Source: Paracoccaceae bacterium (GTDB taxonomy: Bacteria > Pseudomonadota > Alphaproteobacteria > Rhodobacterales > Rhodobacteraceae). From it: a stretch of DNA of 24,553 nucleotides. Where the stretch lies: the NCBI GenBank assembly GCA_018222665.1, contig JAAEZW010000002.1, positions 1 through 24,553 on the forward strand. Reading direction: 5' to 3'. A model generated the notes under the pieces. That model worked only from the letters and a program-made list of their open reading frames with translations. It was not told the origin of the DNA and did not search any database. The translations under genes and the position numbers were made by a program. Below are positions 9,951 to 18,811 of the stretch, one piece after another. How positions within the stretch are numbered: position 1 is the first letter of the stretch; the number at the start of each line of letters is the position of its first letter.

Positions 9951-10877
9951 TTATTGCAAAATCACCGCTTCGACGCGGCGGTTTTGTTCACGCCCTTCTG
10001 GTGTTTGATTGCTGGCCCGTGGGGATAGATATGCAATTCCTTCAGCGGTGACGCGCGATTTTTGAATATCGTATTTTGAAATCAAACGCTGACGCACTGC
10101 TTCGGCGCGTTGTTTTGAAATAGCGATATTCCCCTCTAACACGCCAACCGCATCGCTGTGACCGACCAACACAATTTTTGTATTTGGATTTTGGCGCAGA
10201 TAGTCCGCCAATTCGGAAAGGACTGAAAACGGCCCTTCCCCCAAATTTGTGGAGCCACTGGTAAAATCCAGCCCTTCAAGTGCGACAGCGCCCGTTTGGG
10301 TGAATTGATAGCTCATGCTTGTTGCAATTTTAGGTCGAGCGAGGGTTGTGATTTTCGAGGTCGTTACAGGCGCGTCTGCCGCGGGATCAACACGGCGTTC
10401 TTGGATATAGACCCGCTCGCCAATCCTTGAAATCAGAATGTTGATAATCTGATCCGATCCCTTGGTGCCTGTCATGGACTGAAAATCCCTCAGGTTCACA
10501 TACATATTGGGGGGTGAAACGACGGGCGTATTCACTCGATAATCAAATCCACCGCATTCATTTGACATGCAGTCCAAGGTGATTTGAAATTCTGCGTCCC
10601 GCAACGCTTGACGAATGGGTGCCGCAACCTGTTCGGGCGTAATGGATGTCGCGCGTAATTCAAACGTTGAAACCGTGACTGTGCCGCTGCGCTTTTCATG
10701 TGGTACGCTGGATTGTTGCGACCATGGAGCAATTGGAACGCGAAGGGTTCCATCTTCCGTTTGCTCAGTGAACAAACGCTCAACGCCACTGGGATAGGGA
10801 ACATCCAGCCCTGCGAACGCTGGATTGCTTAGGGTCAGCACCAATACTATGGAAAGTGATCTAACGGCTTTGTGCAT
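9951..10877 (-). CDS. OmpA-family protein with peptidoglycan-binding domain
   Basis: From ATG 10877 the protein has 308 residues; an in-frame ATG at 10889 adds four. A signal peptide is clear (MHKAVRSLSIVLVL, cleavage after NPAFA). The last ~110 residues form an OmpA C-terminal domain that binds peptidoglycan: LDFTSGSTNL, LVGHSDAVG, then ISKQRAEAVRQRL and EGREQNRRVE. The middle region (~25-190) has a Cys pair (LDCMSNECGGFDYRV) followed by PPNMYVNLRDFQ. This recalls the DUF4892-plus-OmpA layout, but that match is from memory and uncertain. The likely location is the periplasm or outer membrane. The start overlaps the end of the AhpD-like gene, so it is the last gene of the unit beginning at 12874. 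Confidence 0.88.
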   Translation of the reverse strand: MHKAVRSLSIVLVLTLSNPAFAGLDVPYPSGVERLFTEQTEDGTLRVPIAPWSQQSSVPHEKRSGTVTVSTFELRATSITPEQVAAPIRQALRDAEFQITLDCMSNECGGFDYRVNTPVVSPPNMYVNLRDFQSMTGTKGSDQIINILISRIGERVYIQERRVDPAADAPVTTSKITTLARPKIATSMSYQFTQTGAVALEGLDFTSGSTNLGEGPFSVLSELADYLRQNPNTKIVLVGHSDAVGVLEGNIAISKQRAEAVRQRLISKYDIQKSRVTAEGIAYLSPRASNQTPEGREQNRRVEAVILQ

Positions 10878-11433
10878 GATAGGCGTCATTTGGGCGCATA
10901 TCTATGGCACTGGCCACGCGGTTTGACATGTTGAAAAAGGCCGCGACATTCGCGATGTCCCAGATGTCCTGATCGTTAAATCCAACCGACCGCAGGTCAG
11001 CGCGATCACTTTCTTCGATACGGTGGCTTGCAATTGTGATTTTTTCGGCAAAATCCAACATTGCGCGTTGCCGCGCACTTAGATCCGCAACGCGGTAATT
11101 CATGACCAGCATTTCGCCTAATATCGGATCGCCCGACAATTCGCGCACAGCCTGACCATGCGCCGATAAACAGTAAAAGCATTTGTTCACAGAGGATACG
11201 ACGACCGCGATCATTTCACGTTCTAATTTGCTTAGCCCGCTGTCGGCCAACATCGTTTCATTATAAAGCGCTGTAAACGCATTCAATTTGTCGATGTTAA
11301 ACGCATGCGCAACCAAAACATTCGGAACCATTCCCAATTTTTCTTGGCAGATATCAAAATATTTTTGTGTCTTTTCAGGAAGGGGTGATAGGGGTGGCAA
11401 ATTTAGGGCCGTGACCTGATCATTCTCGCTCAT
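10861..11433 (-). CDS. Peroxidase-related / carboxymuconolactone decarboxylase (AhpD-like) protein
   Basis: This 190-residue protein belongs to the AhpD-like alkylhydroperoxidase family, in the 'uncharacterized peroxidase-related enzyme' branch. The redox motif is CFYCLSAHG, with Cys85, Cys88 and His92 in the Cys-x-x-Cys-x-x-x-His pattern. The flanking sequence (LSKLEREMIAVVVSSVNK) and the C-terminal DIWDIANVAAFFNMSNRVA are typical. It probably reduces peroxides in the cytoplasm using a thiol partner, though substrates are unproven for this branch. AAGGA lies just before the ATG, and only 3 bases separate it from the GNAT stop. Confidence 0.9.
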   Translation of the reverse strand: MSENDQVTALNLPPLSPLPEKTQKYFDICQEKLGMVPNVLVAHAFNIDKLNAFTALYNETMLADSGLSKLEREMIAVVVSSVNKCFYCLSAHGQAVRELSGDPILGEMLVMNYRVADLSARQRAMLDFAEKITIASHRIEESDRADLRSVGFNDQDIWDIANVAAFFNMSNRVASAIDMRPNDAYHAQSR

Positions 11434-11436
11434 CCG

Positions 11437-12168
11437 TTATCCTTTCATTCTATAGTGGTACTCTCCCACAACTTTCATGCCGATGGAATGATAAAGCGCG
11501 TTGGCCGCCACATTTGCCTTGGTACAGGCAACGTTCAGCCGACTGGCCCCCTGTTCCGCGGTCCAAAAGGCGGCTTGTTTCATCAACCAACTGGCCACAC
11601 CCTGTTGGCGTTGATGGTTGCGTATTTCCACCGCGTGAACAAAGGCATCCTTGCCATGAACGGCCGCAAAACCGACGCCTGCGGGATGATCATTCCAGCG
11701 CGCCAAAATGGATGTTTTCGGGCCCTGAACACGTTTCATAACGTTGACACGCGCATCCGAAATGCCCCCTTCGGCCCACATGTCGATTTCAATTGCAAGC
11801 GGTGGCCAAACCGAAAACATGGACACTTTGGGTGGCCTTTTAGTTGTTAGGGTATCAACAGAGGTGGAATAGATATTCACGGGATCAACAATGTCGTATC
11901 TGGCCTTGCCCAGCACCTGATCCAAAATTTGATCTTGATCAGTGATCATGAAAAGGGGCGATTGCCCCAAATCTCGCATGGCCGCTTCGGCCGTTTGAAT
12001 GTCTGCTTGCGTCCAATCAGAATTTGGTGTCGCGGCTGAAACGCGTTTGCCGCCCCCTTGACCATCGCGGATGATCCACGGGCCCACGGTTTGATGGGCC
12101 GCGGCGGGCCATGTGGCGTCCAGCGCGGTTAGAATATCGCCGAAATCATCCCAAGTTTGCTTCTGCAT
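11437..12168 (-). CDS. GNAT-family N-acetyltransferase
   Basis: The 243-residue protein has a C-terminal GNAT fold that transfers an acetyl group from acetyl-CoA. The acetyl-CoA-binding loop is visible as VEIRNHQRQQGVASWLM (the Q/R-x-x-G-x-G/A motif), followed by the late motif NVAANALYHSIGM. The first ~100 residues (TWPAAAHQTVGPWIIRDGQGGGKRVSAA) resemble the N-terminal part of two-domain GNATs found next to CinA-like genes in Rhodobacteraceae. The substrate is unknown. Its start overlaps the end of the CinA-like gene by 23 bases. Confidence 0.88.
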   Translation of the reverse strand: MQKQTWDDFGDILTALDATWPAAAHQTVGPWIIRDGQGGGKRVSAATPNSDWTQADIQTAEAAMRDLGQSPLFMITDQDQILDQVLGKARYDIVDPVNIYSTSVDTLTTKRPPKVSMFSVWPPLAIEIDMWAEGGISDARVNVMKRVQGPKTSILARWNDHPAGVGFAAVHGKDAFVHAVEIRNHQRQQGVASWLMKQAAFWTAEQGASRLNVACTKANVAANALYHSIGMKVVGEYHYRMKG

Positions 12169-12874
12169 ATGCTATCTTTTCTATGGCCCGTTTGATCTCT
12201 GCAGGGTCGGTGCCCCGCACAACGATGTTTGTGCCATAAACCCCATCCTGTTGGAAGGGATATGAACCGATAGAAAGGTTTGGAAATTCATCTGCAATCT
12301 GACCCAATGGGGCTGCAATGTCGCCTTCGCCGCGCATGCAACGGTGCGTTTCGCTGATCAGGGGCGCGCCGCCTGTGAGCGTGGGCAAAACACTTTGAAC
12401 CATTGCTTTGAAAACCGATGGGACGCCTGCCATGACATGGACGTTTTTCAACACAAACCCAGGTGCGATGGATACAGGATTCTCGATCAAGGTTGCACTG
12501 TCTGGAATGCGCGCCATGCGAAGTCTCGCATCATTCAATTCGCGCCCCGTTTCTGCGTAGTAATCCGCCAACAGTTTGCGCGCATCTGGGCGTACATCGA
12601 TGTGATAATCAAAGGCCGCTGCCACACAATCGGCGGTTATATCATCATGCGTTGGACCAATCCCGCCAGAGGTGAACACATATGTATAGGCGTTTGACAT
12701 CACCGACACAGCTGATGTGATTGCAGCGGGATCATCGCTAATCACGCGGACCTCTTTCAAATCAATCGCGTGTTCTGTCAGAACGCCTGCTAGGTGATGC
12801 ATATTCGCATCCCGCGTCCGCCCCGATAGAATTTCATCCCCAATGACGATCATTGCAGCGGTCGGGTTAGTCAT
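12146..12874 (-). CDS. CinA-like / MoaB-type molybdopterin-binding domain protein
   Basis: This 242-residue protein matches the N-terminal domain of CinA and the MoaB/MogA fold (competence/damage-inducible protein A family). Seen motifs are IGDEILSGRTRDAN at the start, TSGGIGPTHDD (about 68-78) at the molybdopterin-binding site, and MAGVPSVFKAM. It lacks the C-terminal nicotinamide-nucleotide amidase domain of long CinA, so it is the short form common in Alphaproteobacteria. Its reaction is not established. AAAGGAAAG precedes the ATG. It is the first gene of the minus-strand unit and diverges from sfsA across 45 bases. Confidence 0.9.
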   Translation of the reverse strand: MTNPTAAMIVIGDEILSGRTRDANMHHLAGVLTEHAIDLKEVRVISDDPAAITSAVSVMSNAYTYVFTSGGIGPTHDDITADCVAAAFDYHIDVRPDARKLLADYYAETGRELNDARLRMARIPDSATLIENPVSIAPGFVLKNVHVMAGVPSVFKAMVQSVLPTLTGGAPLISETHRCMRGEGDIAAPLGQIADEFPNLSIGSYPFQQDGVYGTNIVVRGTDPAEIKRAIEKIAYAEANLG

Positions 12875-12919
12875 ATAGCTTTCCTTTCGTATTCACATAC
12901 CAAGCTATAGGCCGTTTCG

Positions 12920-13630
12920 ATGGAGTTTCAATCACCCTTAATCCGCGCAAAGCTGATCCGCAGGTACAAACGTTTTCTAAGCGATGTTTTGTTGCTTGAT
13001 GGACGCGAGGTCACGGCCCATTGTGCAAATCCTGGATCCATGATGGGCCTGCTGGATGATGGGACCATTGCATGGGTCGAACCCAATGATGATCCCAAGA
13101 AAAAGCTAAAATTCGCATGGCGCATTGCTGAGTTGCGCACGGGCGCTATGGTTTTGGTTGATACGGCGCAGGCCAATCGTATCGTGAAAGAGGCACTGGA
13201 AAACAATGCAATAGCAGAATTTGCAAATCAGGATTTCCGCCCTGAGGTTAAATATGGCGAAGGAAGTAGGATTGATTTTCTGCTTACAGATCAATCAGGA
13301 CAACAAACATTTGTCGAGGTGAAATCCGTGACCCTTTCCCGTGCAACTGGATCGGCCGAATTTCCCGATAGCGTTACGGCGCGCGGTACCAAGCATTTGC
13401 AAGAACTGTCAAAAGTGGTTGAACAAGGTCATCGTGCGATGATGTTTTATTTAGTGAACCGCACCGATTGTGATGTGGTTTCAATCGCCGCCGACATTGA
13501 TCCGACCTATGCCGCTGCGCTAGACGCCGCACAACGCGCTGGGGTTGAAGTGATAGCCTATCGCGCCGATATCGCCCCCAACCTAATTACATTGGGGCCA
13601 AGAGTTGCGTTTCGTTCAGCGGATCGCTAG
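12920..13630 (+). CDS. sfsA: Sugar fermentation stimulation protein SfsA
   Basis: This 236-residue protein is a full-length SfsA. Conserved blocks are RAKLIRRYKRFLSDV and the CANPGSMMGLL motif near the N-terminus, then RIDFLL, TFVEVKSVTL and FPDSVTARGTKHLQEL. The EVKS core resembles a nuclease fold. In E. coli the protein was linked to maltose gene expression and to DNA binding, and its exact activity is unclear. It lies directly upstream of map on the same strand, 34 bases apart. Only a weak ribosome-binding site precedes the ATG. Confidence 0.94.
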   Translation: MEFQSPLIRAKLIRRYKRFLSDVLLLDGREVTAHCANPGSMMGLLDDGTIAWVEPNDDPKKKLKFAWRIAELRTGAMVLVDTAQANRIVKEALENNAIAEFANQDFRPEVKYGEGSRIDFLLTDQSGQQTFVEVKSVTLSRATGSAEFPDSVTARGTKHLQELSKVVEQGHRAMMFYLVNRTDCDVVSIAADIDPTYAAALDAAQRAGVEVIAYRADIAPNLITLGPRVAFRSADR

Positions 13631-13664
13631 GTAAGCAAAAGACATCGATAGATCGGACACGAAC

Positions 13665-14480
13665 GTGGCAAAACTTTATGGCATCCGCAAAACCAAAGAC
13701 GGTATTGATATCTATGCGCCCTCAGATTTTGAAGGTATGCGCAAGGCGGGGGCAGTTGCGGCCAAAATTTTGGATGATGTGATCGATGTTATCGAGCCGG
13801 GGCAAACCACAGCCGCAATTGATAATTTCGTTGAACAAAAAATTGTGGAATATGGCGTGACCTCGGCCACGATTGGGTATCGTGGTTATCAGCATGCCAC
13901 GTGTATCAGTGTTAATCACGTTGTCTGTCATGGCATTCCAGGTGACAAAAAAATCACGGATGGGGACATCCTAAACATTGATGTGACCGTGATTGTTGAT
14001 GGTTGGTATGGGGATACATCACGGATGTATGTTGCGGGTAAGCTGCCTCGTAAATCTGAACGTTTGATCCAAGTGACCCATGATGCCCTGTTCAAAGGCA
14101 TCGAAATGGTGCGCCCTGGCGCAACCTTTGGTGATATTGGGCACGCAATCCAATCCTATGTCGAAGGAAACCGCATGTCTGTCGTCCGTGATTTTTGTGG
14201 TCATGGTCTGGGTAAGGTGTTTCACGCGGCTCCGAATGTGTTGCACTACGGACGTGCGGGCACGGGTCCGGTGCTGGAAGAGGGCATGTTTTTCACCATT
14301 GAACCCATGGTGAATTTGGGACGCCCAGAAACCAAAATTCTGGCCGATGATTGGACAGCGGTGACGCGTGATCGGTCCTTATCTGCCCAGTTTGAACATT
14401 CAATTGGTGTGACCGCAGATGGTTTTGAAATCTTTACCCCGTCACCTGCGGGCAAATTCTATCCGACTTATTTGGTGTAA
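13665..14480 (+). CDS. map: Type I methionine aminopeptidase
   Basis: This 271-residue enzyme removes the initiator methionine from nascent proteins in the cytoplasm. All catalytic residues are present: His89 (CHGIPGD), metal ligands Asp106 (LNIDVTV), Asp117 (YGDTSRM), His180 (CGHGLGK), Glu213 (TIEPM) and Glu244 (QFEHS). The start is taken as GTG 13665 because the N-terminal ITKDG-like segment (RKTKDGIDIY) is shared with Rhodobacteraceae Map. The next ATG would cut into the fold. The ribosome-binding site is weak, so coupling to sfsA is likely. The 3' end overlaps rsmD on the opposite strand by 13 bases. Confidence 0.95.
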   Translation: MAKLYGIRKTKDGIDIYAPSDFEGMRKAGAVAAKILDDVIDVIEPGQTTAAIDNFVEQKIVEYGVTSATIGYRGYQHATCISVNHVVCHGIPGDKKITDGDILNIDVTVIVDGWYGDTSRMYVAGKLPRKSERLIQVTHDALFKGIEMVRPGATFGDIGHAIQSYVEGNRMSVVRDFCGHGLGKVFHAAPNVLHYGRAGTGPVLEEGMFFTIEPMVNLGRPETKILADDWTAVTRDRSLSAQFEHSIGVTADGFEIFTPSPAGKFYPTYLV

Positions 14481-15031
14481 CGCAAAAACGTCGCCTGTGT
14501 GTTACCAAATTTGCGTTGATCTAGAATGCTAAATCCATCGGGTGGGGAAACTTCTGATCCTTCTTCCCAGATGACAACGGCATCTTGTGCGATCCAACCT
14601 TGGCGCGCGGCACATTGCAGTGCCTTTTCCCCCAACCCTTTTTTGTATGGCGGATCCAGAAAGATCAGGGAATAGGTTTCGGTATCACATTTCAGTAGGC
14701 GGGTTGCATCCATTTTTTTCACCTGCGTGCGTTCAGACACACCGCAAATTTCAATATTTTTTCGCAGGATGCTCAGGGATTTGCCGCCCATTTCAACACA
14801 GCACAGCTGTTCTGCACCGCGTGACATCGCCTCAAGCCCGAGTGCGCCTGTGCCTGCAAATAGATCTAGGACACGTGCATCGGTGATGGGGTCATCAAAT
14901 CGGCCTGATCCAAGGATGTTAAACAGGCTTTCGCGGACACGATCCGTTGTGGGGCGCAGATGCGCGGCCTGATCCCCCTTGCCGACCGAGGCAAGGGCAC
15001 GACCACGAAAATCTCCTGCGATGATCCTCAC
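14468..15031 (-). CDS. rsmD: 16S rRNA (guanine966-N2)-methyltransferase RsmD
   Basis: This 187-residue SAM-dependent enzyme methylates G966 of 16S rRNA during assembly of the small ribosomal subunit. It shows the family opening MRIIAGDFRGRAL, the RPTTDRVRESLFNIL block, the SAM-binding motif DLFAGTGALGLEA and the catalytic motif LDPPYKKG. The ATG overlaps the stop of the upstream flavoprotein gene by four bases (ATGA). This indicates coupled translation in a two-gene unit. Confidence 0.95.
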   Translation of the reverse strand: MRIIAGDFRGRALASVGKGDQAAHLRPTTDRVRESLFNILGSGRFDDPITDARVLDLFAGTGALGLEAMSRGAEQLCCVEMGGKSLSILRKNIEICGVSERTQVKKMDATRLLKCDTETYSLIFLDPPYKKGLGEKALQCAARQGWIAQDAVVIWEEGSEVSPPDGFSILDQRKFGNTQATFLRYTK

Positions 15032-16242
15032 TTTTTCAGCAGTGCTTTTAGGTTGGTTTCAGGATCCATTGCCTCTTGCGGGGTGGGGGATTTCCCCATC
15101 TCGATCAAACGCTTACCAACCATGTAGGCGCGTGAATCATTGATGGCATCAACCGCCAACAATGTATCGCTCTGATAATACCAAAATGACTGCGCATCGT
15201 TGTCTGCATCACGGCGTTCATACACTGCGTCATATCCGCGATTTAGTCCTGCGATTTGCAATTTGATGTCGTATTGATCTGACCAGAACCACGGCATTGG
15301 AACATACGGAACGTCTTGGCCCATAATATTTGCCGCAACATTTTCCGCCTGATCGATTGCATTTTGAACGCTTTCAAGGCGAATGCGTTCGCCCTTGTAG
15401 GGGAGGGATGCGCAATCACCTGCGGCATAGACATTTGGCGCGGATGTACGACCAAATTCGTCAACCTTGATGCCATTTTCTAGTGTGATACCTGCGGCCT
15501 CTGCCAATTCGGACGCGGGTAAAATACCAACTCCAACAATTGCAAAATCAATTTCGATTTCGATGCCGTCGCTAAGTTTGGCGGCACCCACGCGTCCATC
15601 GCGTTCGATCAGATGATCCAAACCAACGCCTTCGCGAATATCGACACCCTGCGCCGTGTGTGCCGCGCGAAAATAATCGGAGGTTTGGGGGGCGGCAACG
15701 CGTTGTAAAATGCGGTCCGCCATTTCCACCAAGGTGACGTTTACACCCTTCTTCGCGGCGACGGCTGCGGCCTCTAACCCAATATAACCACCCCCGATAA
15801 TTAGGGTGCGCCGGCCCTCTTGGAATTCGTCTGCCATTGCATCGGCATCCGCCAGATCGCGCATGGAGTATACCCCTGCCAAATCACCGCCAATTTTTGC
15901 GGGCAATCTGCGTGGCCAGGATCCAGTTGTCAGGATCAGGTTGCCGTAAGAAAGCGTTTCGCCCTGAACCGAGATTGATTGTTCTGTCGTGTCGATTGCA
16001 TCAACTTTGGTGCCCAGCCGAAGGGTAATGTTGTTTGTTTCGTAAAAATCAATCGGGCGCAGGTAAAGACGCTCTAGCTCCATTTCACCCAGCATATATT
16101 TTTTGGACAATGGCGGGCGTTGATAGGGTGGGGCAGTTTCTGCACCGATCAGCTTGATGTCGCCTTCGTACCCTAAGTTGCGCAGTTTTGCTGCCGCTGC
16201 TGATCCTGCTTGGCCTGCGCCGATAATTATTGTGCCCGACAT
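15028..16242 (-). CDS. FAD-dependent ferredoxin/rubredoxin-reductase-like oxidoreductase
   Basis: From ATG 16242 the protein has 404 residues and belongs to the pyridine-nucleotide-disulfide oxidoreductase family, in the ferredoxin-reductase branch (BphA4/putidaredoxin-reductase type). Seen are the FAD motif IIIGAGQAGSAAAAKL, the substrate loop APPYQRPPLSKKY, the NAD(P)H motif LIIGGGYIGLEAAA, and the second FAD motif VYAAGDCASLP. The C-terminal domain includes PMPWFWSDQYDIKLQIAG. It passes electrons from NAD(P)H to a small iron-sulfur protein; no ferredoxin or oxygenase partner is nearby. The frame is open to 16275, but ATG 16242 is preferred because TAGGAAAA precedes it and a FAD motif normally starts at the N-terminus. 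Confidence 0.9.
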   Translation of the reverse strand: MSGTIIIGAGQAGSAAAAKLRNLGYEGDIKLIGAETAPPYQRPPLSKKYMLGEMELERLYLRPIDFYETNNITLRLGTKVDAIDTTEQSISVQGETLSYGNLILTTGSWPRRLPAKIGGDLAGVYSMRDLADADAMADEFQEGRRTLIIGGGYIGLEAAAVAAKKGVNVTLVEMADRILQRVAAPQTSDYFRAAHTAQGVDIREGVGLDHLIERDGRVGAAKLSDGIEIEIDFAIVGVGILPASELAEAAGITLENGIKVDEFGRTSAPNVYAAGDCASLPYKGERIRLESVQNAIDQAENVAANIMGQDVPYVPMPWFWSDQYDIKLQIAGLNRGYDAVYERRDADNDAQSFWYYQSDTLLAVDAINDSRAYMVGKRLIEMGKSPTPQEAMDPETNLKALLKK

Positions 16243-16328
16243 TTTGATTTTCCTATGGCCGAAAATTTTAAACACGCTAAACCTATCGCAATCACATTAC
16301 GAAACGCAATTGCGAAAGGACAATTTTC

Positions 16329-16817
16329 ATGGAGATTTCCACTGGTGTAAGCCTGCCCGATGCAACTCTTTTGATGAAAGATGCAGATAGGATCCATTCG
16401 GTTTCATTGGCTGACAAGATGAAGGGCCGGAAAGTAATTATTTTTGCAGTTCCAGGTGCATTTACACCGACGTGTTCATCCGCACATGTACCAAGTTTTA
16501 TCCGAACAAAAGATGCGTTTGCAGCAAAGGGCGTGGACGAAATTATTTGTATTTCTGTGAATGACCCGCATGTCATGCACGCATGGGGCGAAGCGACGGG
16601 CGCAACCGAGGCAGGGATCACAATGTTGGCTGATGCTGAAAGCGCCTTTACCAAGGCGATCGGCATGGATTTTACCGCGTCACCCGTTGGCCTGATCGAC
16701 CGCACAAGACGATTTGCGATGTATGTCGTTGATGGCGTTGTTCAGGTTTACGCACCAGAGGTTGGCACAGGCGTCTGTGATCTATCTGGTGGTGAAGCGT
16801 TACTGGAACAAATCTAG
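16329..16817 (+). CDS. Peroxiredoxin, Prx5 type
   Basis: This 162-residue thiol peroxidase reduces hydrogen peroxide and organic peroxides in the cytoplasm. The peroxidatic cysteine is Cys49 in PGAFTPTCS, the Prx5 signature. Cys150 (TGVC) sits where Prx5 enzymes carry the resolving cysteine, and Cys74 is extra. There is no fused glutaredoxin domain, so reduction probably depends on free thioredoxin or glutaredoxin. GAAAGGAC precedes the ATG. It diverges from the flavoprotein gene across 86 bases, and the DUF482 gene converges on it. Confidence 0.93.
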   Translation: MEISTGVSLPDATLLMKDADRIHSVSLADKMKGRKVIIFAVPGAFTPTCSSAHVPSFIRTKDAFAAKGVDEIICISVNDPHVMHAWGEATGATEAGITMLADAESAFTKAIGMDFTASPVGLIDRTRRFAMYVVDGVVQVYAPEVGTGVCDLSGGEALLEQI

Positions 16818-16819
16818 CG

Positions 16820-18019
16820 TTATTCGGTTTCCTCGGGTGTGTCCCGACGGAACGGCCCATAGCTTGTTAAAATTTCAATATCCTGTTGGTTGGCGTCACG
16901 TTCGGCAACCAAATATTCGCGGACCGCACGATCAAATCCTGGGTCATTTACCCAATGCAGAGAATATGTTGTGGACGGCATGTAACCACGCGCCAATTTG
17001 TGTTCGCCTTGTGCACCTGCCTCGACCCGCGAAAGACCATGTTCAATGGCGAAATCGATGGCTTGATAGTAGCATAATTCAAAATGCAGGCAGGGGTGAT
17101 CCTCGATACAGCCCCAATAGCGTCCGTAAAGCGCATCACGCCCGATGAAATTTAGGGCACCAGCGACGTAGCCTTGATCATTTTCTGCGAGGACTAATAG
17201 CAAATCATCACGCATCGTTTCTTGGATTTCATCAAAGAAGGTACGCGTCAGATAGGGTGTACCCCATTTGCGCGCACCCGTGTCCTGATAAAATTGCCAA
17301 AAGACATCCCAATGATTTGGTTCAATCTGCTCACTCGTTAATTTCAAAATGCGCCCGCCAAAGGCTTGGGCCGTTGCGCGTTCTTTGCGAATGTTTTTGC
17401 GTTTGCGCGATGCAAGCGCGCCCAAGAAATCATCAAAGGTATTGAACCTTTGGTTAAACCAATGAAATTGCTGTGTTTCGCGCTGTAAAAGGCCAAATTT
17501 GCCGCCCATTTCATATTCGTCCTGCGTACAGAATGTCGTGTGCAGCGATGAAATTTGGTTCTTTTGTGCAAATTGGCACGCCCCTTCGATCAGCGCACGA
17601 TAGGCGGTTTCGTGGTGTTCAGATTTTGTTAAAAACCGCCGCCCAGTGGCGGGGGTAAAGGGGGCCGCGAGTTGCAGTTTCGGGTAATACCGCCCGCCCG
17701 CGCGTTCATAGGCATGCGCCCAGTTGTGATCGAAAATATATTCGCCCTGTGAATGGGATTTCAAATACATCGGCGCTGCTCCAATGATCTGATTCTGATC
17801 GCGGGCAATCATATAAAGCGGTTGCCATCCTGTGCCTTCACCCACTGATCCGCTGTCCTCAAGGGCGCGCAAAAAGCGGTAGGTGGTGAACGGATCAAGT
17901 GGTCGATCAGATATGGGATCAGGATCGGCGCAGGCATCCCACTCCTGAGCGTTGATCGCAGAAAGGGACCCAATGATTTCAACCGAAATGTCGCGATTGC
18001 TTATCTGCTTTCCTTCCAT
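16820..18019 (-). CDS. DUF482 / FemAB-like acyltransferase-fold protein
   Basis: From ATG 18019 the protein has 399 residues and matches the DUF482 family, described as 'peptidogalycan biosynthesis' or FemAB-like GNAT-fold proteins. Family blocks seen are EWDACADPDP, GGRYYPKLQLAAPFTPATGRR, SRKRKNIRKER, a TGARKWGTPYLT segment, and GRYWGC...LHFELCYYQAIDFAIE near the C-terminus. FemAB enzymes transfer amino acids from tRNA to cell-wall precursors, but the DUF482 reaction is unproven. The frame can start at TTG 18046, nine codons earlier; neither start has a clear ribosome-binding site. It is the last gene of the RidA-GDPD-DUF482 unit. Confidence 0.87.
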   Translation of the reverse strand: MEGKQISNRDISVEIIGSLSAINAQEWDACADPDPISDRPLDPFTTYRFLRALEDSGSVGEGTGWQPLYMIARDQNQIIGAAPMYLKSHSQGEYIFDHNWAHAYERAGGRYYPKLQLAAPFTPATGRRFLTKSEHHETAYRALIEGACQFAQKNQISSLHTTFCTQDEYEMGGKFGLLQRETQQFHWFNQRFNTFDDFLGALASRKRKNIRKERATAQAFGGRILKLTSEQIEPNHWDVFWQFYQDTGARKWGTPYLTRTFFDEIQETMRDDLLLVLAENDQGYVAGALNFIGRDALYGRYWGCIEDHPCLHFELCYYQAIDFAIEHGLSRVEAGAQGEHKLARGYMPSTTYSLHWVNDPGFDRAVREYLVAERDANQQDIEILTSYGPFRRDTPEETE

Positions 18020-18049
18020 GATGTTGAAGTGATCTTTGGGATTCAAAAT

Positions 18050-18811
18050 TCAAGGATGCGCGGCCAAATAACCTTCAAATGTGATGTTATCGACAGTCTG
18101 TCGTGCAATGGCCTCGGCCTCTGGGCTGCGGATGGTCCAGGTGAAAATCGCGACCCCCTGTTCCTTAAGCGTTTGGATGCAAGGTGATGCCAATTCCAGC
18201 GCAAAATACGAAACGAAACTGTACCGTTTGTGATCAAAATCTGTGATCTGGGATAAGTGCGCAATACGCTCTGCATCAATGCCCCAACTGGGGTCCATAA
18301 AGCTGCCTGTGGTCAATCCTAGGGGCAGGTCAGGCGTCAGTTTCGCGAGGTTCTCGATCATGTAGGGATTAAAGCTCATGACCGCAACGGGGCCCTGATA
18401 AAGGGACAGCGCGTCAATCGTGGCCTGCTCTAATCGACCGTCGGTTTGTGAAAGCTGTCTGCTTTGATCTTTCAACTCGATTAACAGAGGAACACGTCCA
18501 TCGATCAGACGCAAAATATCCTCAAGCGGTTCGATGACGTCCTGTCCACTGCACACCTTAGTCTGTGACAACTCGGCAGCGGTATAATCGGAGATATCGC
18601 CACACTTATCCGTCAGGCGATCAAGCGTATCATCATGAAACACCATCGCGCGACCATCTGCGGACAGTTGTAAATCAATTTCGATGGCATACCCGTATTC
18701 AATTGCGGCGATTATGGCGGATCGACAATTTTCGTAAATGCCTTTAGACGCATCGTGCAATGCACGATGCGCGATAGGTGTTTTCAAAAACGCAGGATTC
18801 AATGCGGGCAT
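18050..18811 (-). CDS. Glycerophosphodiester phosphodiesterase family protein
   Basis: This 253-residue protein is a GDPD-fold (TIM barrel) phosphodiesterase. It hydrolyses glycerophosphodiesters from phospholipid turnover to glycerol 3-phosphate and an alcohol. Catalytic residues visible are His15-Arg16 (AHRALHD), Glu28-Asn29 (YENCRS), Glu44 and Asp46 (EIDLQLS) and His59 (FHDDTLDR). LLIELKD and FTWTIRSPEA come later. No signal peptide is seen, so it is cytoplasmic and similar to UgpQ. Its ATG overlaps the RidA stop by one base (TAATG), indicating coupled translation. Confidence 0.93.
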   Translation of the reverse strand: MPALNPAFLKTPIAHRALHDASKGIYENCRSAIIAAIEYGYAIEIDLQLSADGRAMVFHDDTLDRLTDKCGDISDYTAAELSQTKVCSGQDVIEPLEDILRLIDGRVPLLIELKDQSRQLSQTDGRLEQATIDALSLYQGPVAVMSFNPYMIENLAKLTPDLPLGLTTGSFMDPSWGIDAERIAHLSQITDFDHKRYSFVSYFALELASPCIQTLKEQGVAIFTWTIRSPEAEAIARQTVDNITFEGYLAAHP

